A DNA stretch of 16,944 nt from Legionellales bacterium UBA4759. Lineage in GTDB: Bacteria; Pseudomonadota; Gammaproteobacteria; Legionellales; Legionellaceae. Position 1 is the stretch's first letter. Every line of letters begins with the position of its first letter. The DNA is taken from assembly GCA_002403515.1 (NCBI GenBank), contig DHHZ01000109.1, positions 1 through 16,944 on the forward strand, in the 5' to 3' direction. This document shows positions 14,279-16,944 of this stretch, piece by piece. The position numbers and the translations under genes are program-made. Under the pieces are notes generated by a model, which worked only from the letters and a program-made list of their open reading frames with translations, ran no database searches and was not told where the DNA came from.

Positions 14279-16944
14279 TCTTTCTGGAAGGTCGTGGGTA
14301 TTGAGTTTTGCATAAGGGTGATTTTCAAATTGCGTTAGCACGTCTAAAATATTTTGAATATCAGTATTTTCAAAAAGTGTTTCGAAGTTTGGTTTTTGTA
14401 AAAATTCTTCGTTTTGCAACAAAGACCAAATTTGTGGTCTTAAATCGGTTCTTAGACATGCACTGATGAATTGAATGTCTATGGGATTTGTTGCAAGGAT
14501 ATAGTCTTGAAATAATGCTGGTTTATTTATAAAGTAATCTATTTTTTGTTTAATCGTCAGCAAATTGGCCTGAAGTCCAAGCGCTTGCAGATTGGATTGA
14601 ATCTCTTTGGGAGTTGATTCTAAACTGAGCACTTTATCTAAAAGTGAACTCATGATTTGTTGAGGATTGAATCCTTCTATTGCGCTAAGTCTTTCGAAGT
14701 CTTGAGAAACGAAGCACTGAATAATCAATTGTAGATTTTTAGAATACTGCAAGAAAATACGTTTTTTTTCAGTAGGCATTGATTTCAGTATGCTTTTAAT
14801 GTTTTCAGGGCGATAATGAGCAATCATATCGAGTATATTAAGGTCGAATTTTTCTATAATTTTTTCAGAAAGCTCGCCATCGAATGAAAGTCCTGCCTGA
14901 ATTAATTTTTGAATAAATAAAAATGGAAGTGGCTGCAAATCTATAGTTTTTAAAGCAAGATTTGTTAACCATGCATGATTGTATTTCAATGGATTGTGGT
15001 TCATTAAATGATCAATGAGTTTGAAGTCAGGGGCGCTTTCTAGAAGCATTTGCATGGTCTCATCTTCAGAAAATAGCGCTATTTTATTGATGATATCGCG
15101 ATGATAAACTGGTATTTTTTTAATAATTTCTCGAAGTATTGTTCTGGGTAAGAAAGAATCTTTAGTTAAAGCAACCAATTGCTCAATGGGTGTTCTAGAT
15201 ATCTCAGAAACAATTGTTTTAATTCTTGCTAATTCTTGAAAGTGTATATTAAGTTTGGTACTTAAAAAAGGGAATTGTTCTGTCAAATTAATTTGAGCCC
15301 TGTCTAAATCAGTTTCAAGTAAATGCGCATGGATGTATTTTATCGACTTGATAAAATTTTCAAATTCTCCCCAATCAGATAATCTCTCTTCGGGGGGAAA
15401 GTCGAAAAAATAAGTCTTTTGTGTCATATCAAATAGTGCATCGATACTAATTAATTTGTGGAAATATATCACGATTTTTTCTGCCATTAGTGGGTACTGC
15501 TGTATTAATATTTTGATTTTTTCTGGTGATATGCTAATCTCATTTTGATTTCTTAGATTGAGATCATTGACCAGATTTTTTAGTTGTCGAATATCTGAAC
15601 GAGATAAATTCTTAAATTCGTCCTTCCAATTATATGTGCTGAGGTCTTCTAGAATTATTTGATCAAATAAATATTGAATAGCTTTGGGCTTTTCAGAAAA
15701 CATACTTGCAATTTGCGTCAGTTCGCGTTGATGATATTCTCGATAAGGACTTAAATACCTCTTAAAAAGTGCGATGTATTCTAGGGGGTGCTTATCAATC
15801 CATTGATGTGCCTCGTTTTGATTAATAAGTTCTTTAAGGTGCCCGCCAAAAAAACGAGTTTGCTCGAGTAATTTTTGATATTGTTTTTCCTGAGCAGAGT
15901 TTAGAGGCAGCTTTGCTCCAATTAACACATCCCCGTTACTAGAAACAATCCATTGAGATGGTCCTAATTTATCTTTAAAATGAACAACATCTTCTTCGCT
16001 GATCAAAATTGCCTCTGGTTCTCCGTCAGCTGTGATATTGATGAGGATACTGTGTACAGGTTTTAAATAGGCATCTAAATAATTACTTTGGTTCTCATAA
16101 GTTTGAATATAATTGGGAGAGCATCTAAGATTTGGCTCAAATATTTTCATTTCTTCTGGCATATAAAAATTAAGTGATGGTAGTCGTTTTATAATAATAT
16201 TAGGTTCGTAGTTTTTGGCCCTGATACTCTTGTCAAAAAGTTCTAGATGTAATTCTTTTTGCATTTCTTGCTCTTGTTCTACTTCCATTTGCATTTCTTG
16301 TTCTTGTTCAACCTCTTGCCCCATTTCAAAACTAGAATGTTTGACGGTCTCTGGACAAAGTGGTAAAAATTTTTGTTGAATTTCTTCTAAATCTTCTCGA
16401 ATACTTTCATTGGCTGGAGCGCCAGTCATTTTTTCATAATCTAGTAAAAGTTGGGCTTGATAGCGTTCTAAAAATGTTTGTGTAGCTTGGTCTTGCTCTA
16501 TGGCACCAAATCGTTGATAAATGTTATGAATGGGTTGCTGAATGAAGAATGTTTTGTAATTTTCAAAAAGTTCTTTTTGTGCGCGTGGTTCAGGTTGCGC
16601 AAGTATATGACGAATCAAAGCCTGACGAATGGTATTTTTCATTTGTTTGATTGCCGCAAAGATATAATCATCTTTGAGGCTTTGATCTTGTTGAGTGCTA
16701 AAATGGGCCATCAACGCTTCAAGGCTTGCACCTGCAAGGCTAGGTGGTACCACAATATCAATGGTTTGGTTTTGCATGAGTTGACGCATACGCATGCTTG
16801 CTTGTAAAAAACTTTGTATAGGAGTTTTCTCATCAACTAAGCAAATTGCATGAGCCTCTTTAAATTGTGCTATATCAGCGCCAATTGTATGGGCTTGATC
16901 ATAGTAGGTAAAATATTTAGAAGGTCGCCAATTCACAAGTGAAG
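14276..16944 (-). CDS. DUF3638/DUF3645-type giant protein, C-terminal part (5' partial)
   Basis: The frame is open at the window edge; the GTG at 16936 is not a credible start because family-conserved sequence begins at once. Numbering from it, YYDQAHTIGADI (11-22) and ASMRMRQL (46-53) followed by VVPP (62-65) match, from memory, the C-terminal core of DUF3638/DUF3645 proteins, whose fungal members read like YLDDAHTRGTDL and GCMRMRKLGKGQS. These resemble superfamily 2 helicase motifs V and VI (inference); the usual Arg is Ile18 here. After a helical region comes a Glu/Gln tandem repeat (208-227), then about 600 residues of helices with repeats at 478-502 and 551-576. Family members are very large, so the N-terminus must lie well outside the window. 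Function is unknown. The ORF ends at a TAA beyond which the same frame continues. Confidence 0.78.
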   Translation of the reverse strand, partial: SLVNWRPSKYFTYYDQAHTIGADIAQFKEAHAICLVDEKTPIQSFLQASMRMRQLMQNQTIDIVVPPSLAGASLEALMAHFSTQQDQSLKDDYIFAAIKQMKNTIRQALIRHILAQPEPRAQKELFENYKTFFIQQPIHNIYQRFGAIEQDQATQTFLERYQAQLLLDYEKMTGAPANESIREDLEEIQQKFLPLCPETVKHSSFEMGQEVEQEQEMQMEVEQEQEMQKELHLELFDKSIRAKNYEPNIIIKRLPSLNFYMPEEMKIFEPNLRCSPNYIQTYENQSNYLDAYLKPVHSILINITADGEPEAILISEEDVVHFKDKLGPSQWIVSSNGDVLIGAKLPLNSAQEKQYQKLLEQTRFFGGHLKELINQNEAHQWIDKHPLEYIALFKRYLSPYREYHQRELTQIASMFSEKPKAIQYLFDQIILEDLSTYNWKDEFKNLSRSDIRQLKNLVNDLNLRNQNEISISPEKIKILIQQYPLMAEKIVIYFHKLISIDALFDMTQKTYFFDFPPEERLSDWGEFENFIKSIKYIHAHLLETDLDRAQINLTEQFPFLSTKLNIHFQELARIKTIVSEISRTPIEQLVALTKDSFLPRTILREIIKKIPVYHRDIINKIALFSEDETMQMLLESAPDFKLIDHLMNHNPLKYNHAWLTNLALKTIDLQPLPFLFIQKLIQAGLSFDGELSEKIIEKFDLNILDMIAHYRPENIKSILKSMPTEKKRIFLQYSKNLQLIIQCFVSQDFERLSAIEGFNPQQIMSSLLDKVLSLESTPKEIQSNLQALGLQANLLTIKQKIDYFINKPALFQDYILATNPIDIQFISACLRTDLRPQIWSLLQNEEFLQKPNFETLFENTDIQNILDVLTQFENHPYAKLNTHDLPER
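16256..16315 (-). repeat. 30-bp tandem duplication encoding Glu/Gln repeats
   Basis: Two 30-nt units encode EVEQEQEMQM and EVEQEQEMQK (residues 208-227 from GTG 16936), with a few silent or conservative differences. The low-complexity acidic block separates the helicase-like core from the long helical C-terminal region and probably acts as a linker or coiled coil. Confidence 0.85.

Noticed and set aside
16934..16936. GTG as the true start of the DUF3638-type protein.
   Set aside because: The frame is open to the window edge and conserved core sequence starts immediately, so the gene continues to the right.
1..16944. CRISPR array, insertion sequence, prophage, toxin-antitoxin or other named defence system.
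   Set aside because: No regularly spaced repeats, transposase, integrase, phage structural gene or recognisable toxin/antitoxin was found on either strand.

Overview
The window looks like the chromosome of an AT-rich gammaproteobacterium, most likely a host-associated member of the Legionellales (inference). The housekeeping genes are typical gammaproteobacterial ones: FdxA, YoaA, TsaB, YcaR, KdsB, ClpB, SppA and SuhB. They are interleaved with two very large, mostly helical proteins of the kind found in intracellular Legionella/Coxiella-like bacteria. The genetic code looks standard.

Left part (1-4490, + strand): a complete tRNA-Leu(UAA) is followed by a housekeeping run. It holds fdxA (7Fe ferredoxin) overlapping yoaA (Fe-S DNA helicase), a 73-residue secreted peptide, then tsaB, ycaR and kdsB. 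The last three overlap by 8 and 4 nt. Functions are Fe-S electron transfer, DNA repair, t6A tRNA modification and Kdo activation for LPS.

Middle (4490-8360, + strand): a 17-nt palindrome precedes a 1262-residue protein with no recognisable domain. It is helix-rich and has a short tandem duplication. It is a candidate secreted effector by inference only.

8365-13282: clpB (- strand) converges on the large gene and diverges from sppA (+ strand). The 77-bp clpB/sppA gap holds a near-consensus sigma32 heat-shock promoter for clpB, whose -35 overlaps the sppA ribosome binding site. Next are a 126-residue secreted protein with a clear rho-independent terminator, and suhB (- strand) with a good sigma70 promoter.

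Right part (13367-16944, - strand): this is the C-terminal portion of a giant DUF3638/DUF3645-type protein, running off the right edge. It carries motifs resembling helicase motifs V and VI, a Glu/Gln repeat and degenerate helical repeats. A single in-frame TAA at 14276-14278 splits it; the same frame and the same repeat family continue beyond the stop for about 300 codons. This split, and the presence of this mainly eukaryote-described family, are the most notable observations. I found no CRISPR array, transposase, integrase or phage gene. No stretch over 300 bases lacks a gene.
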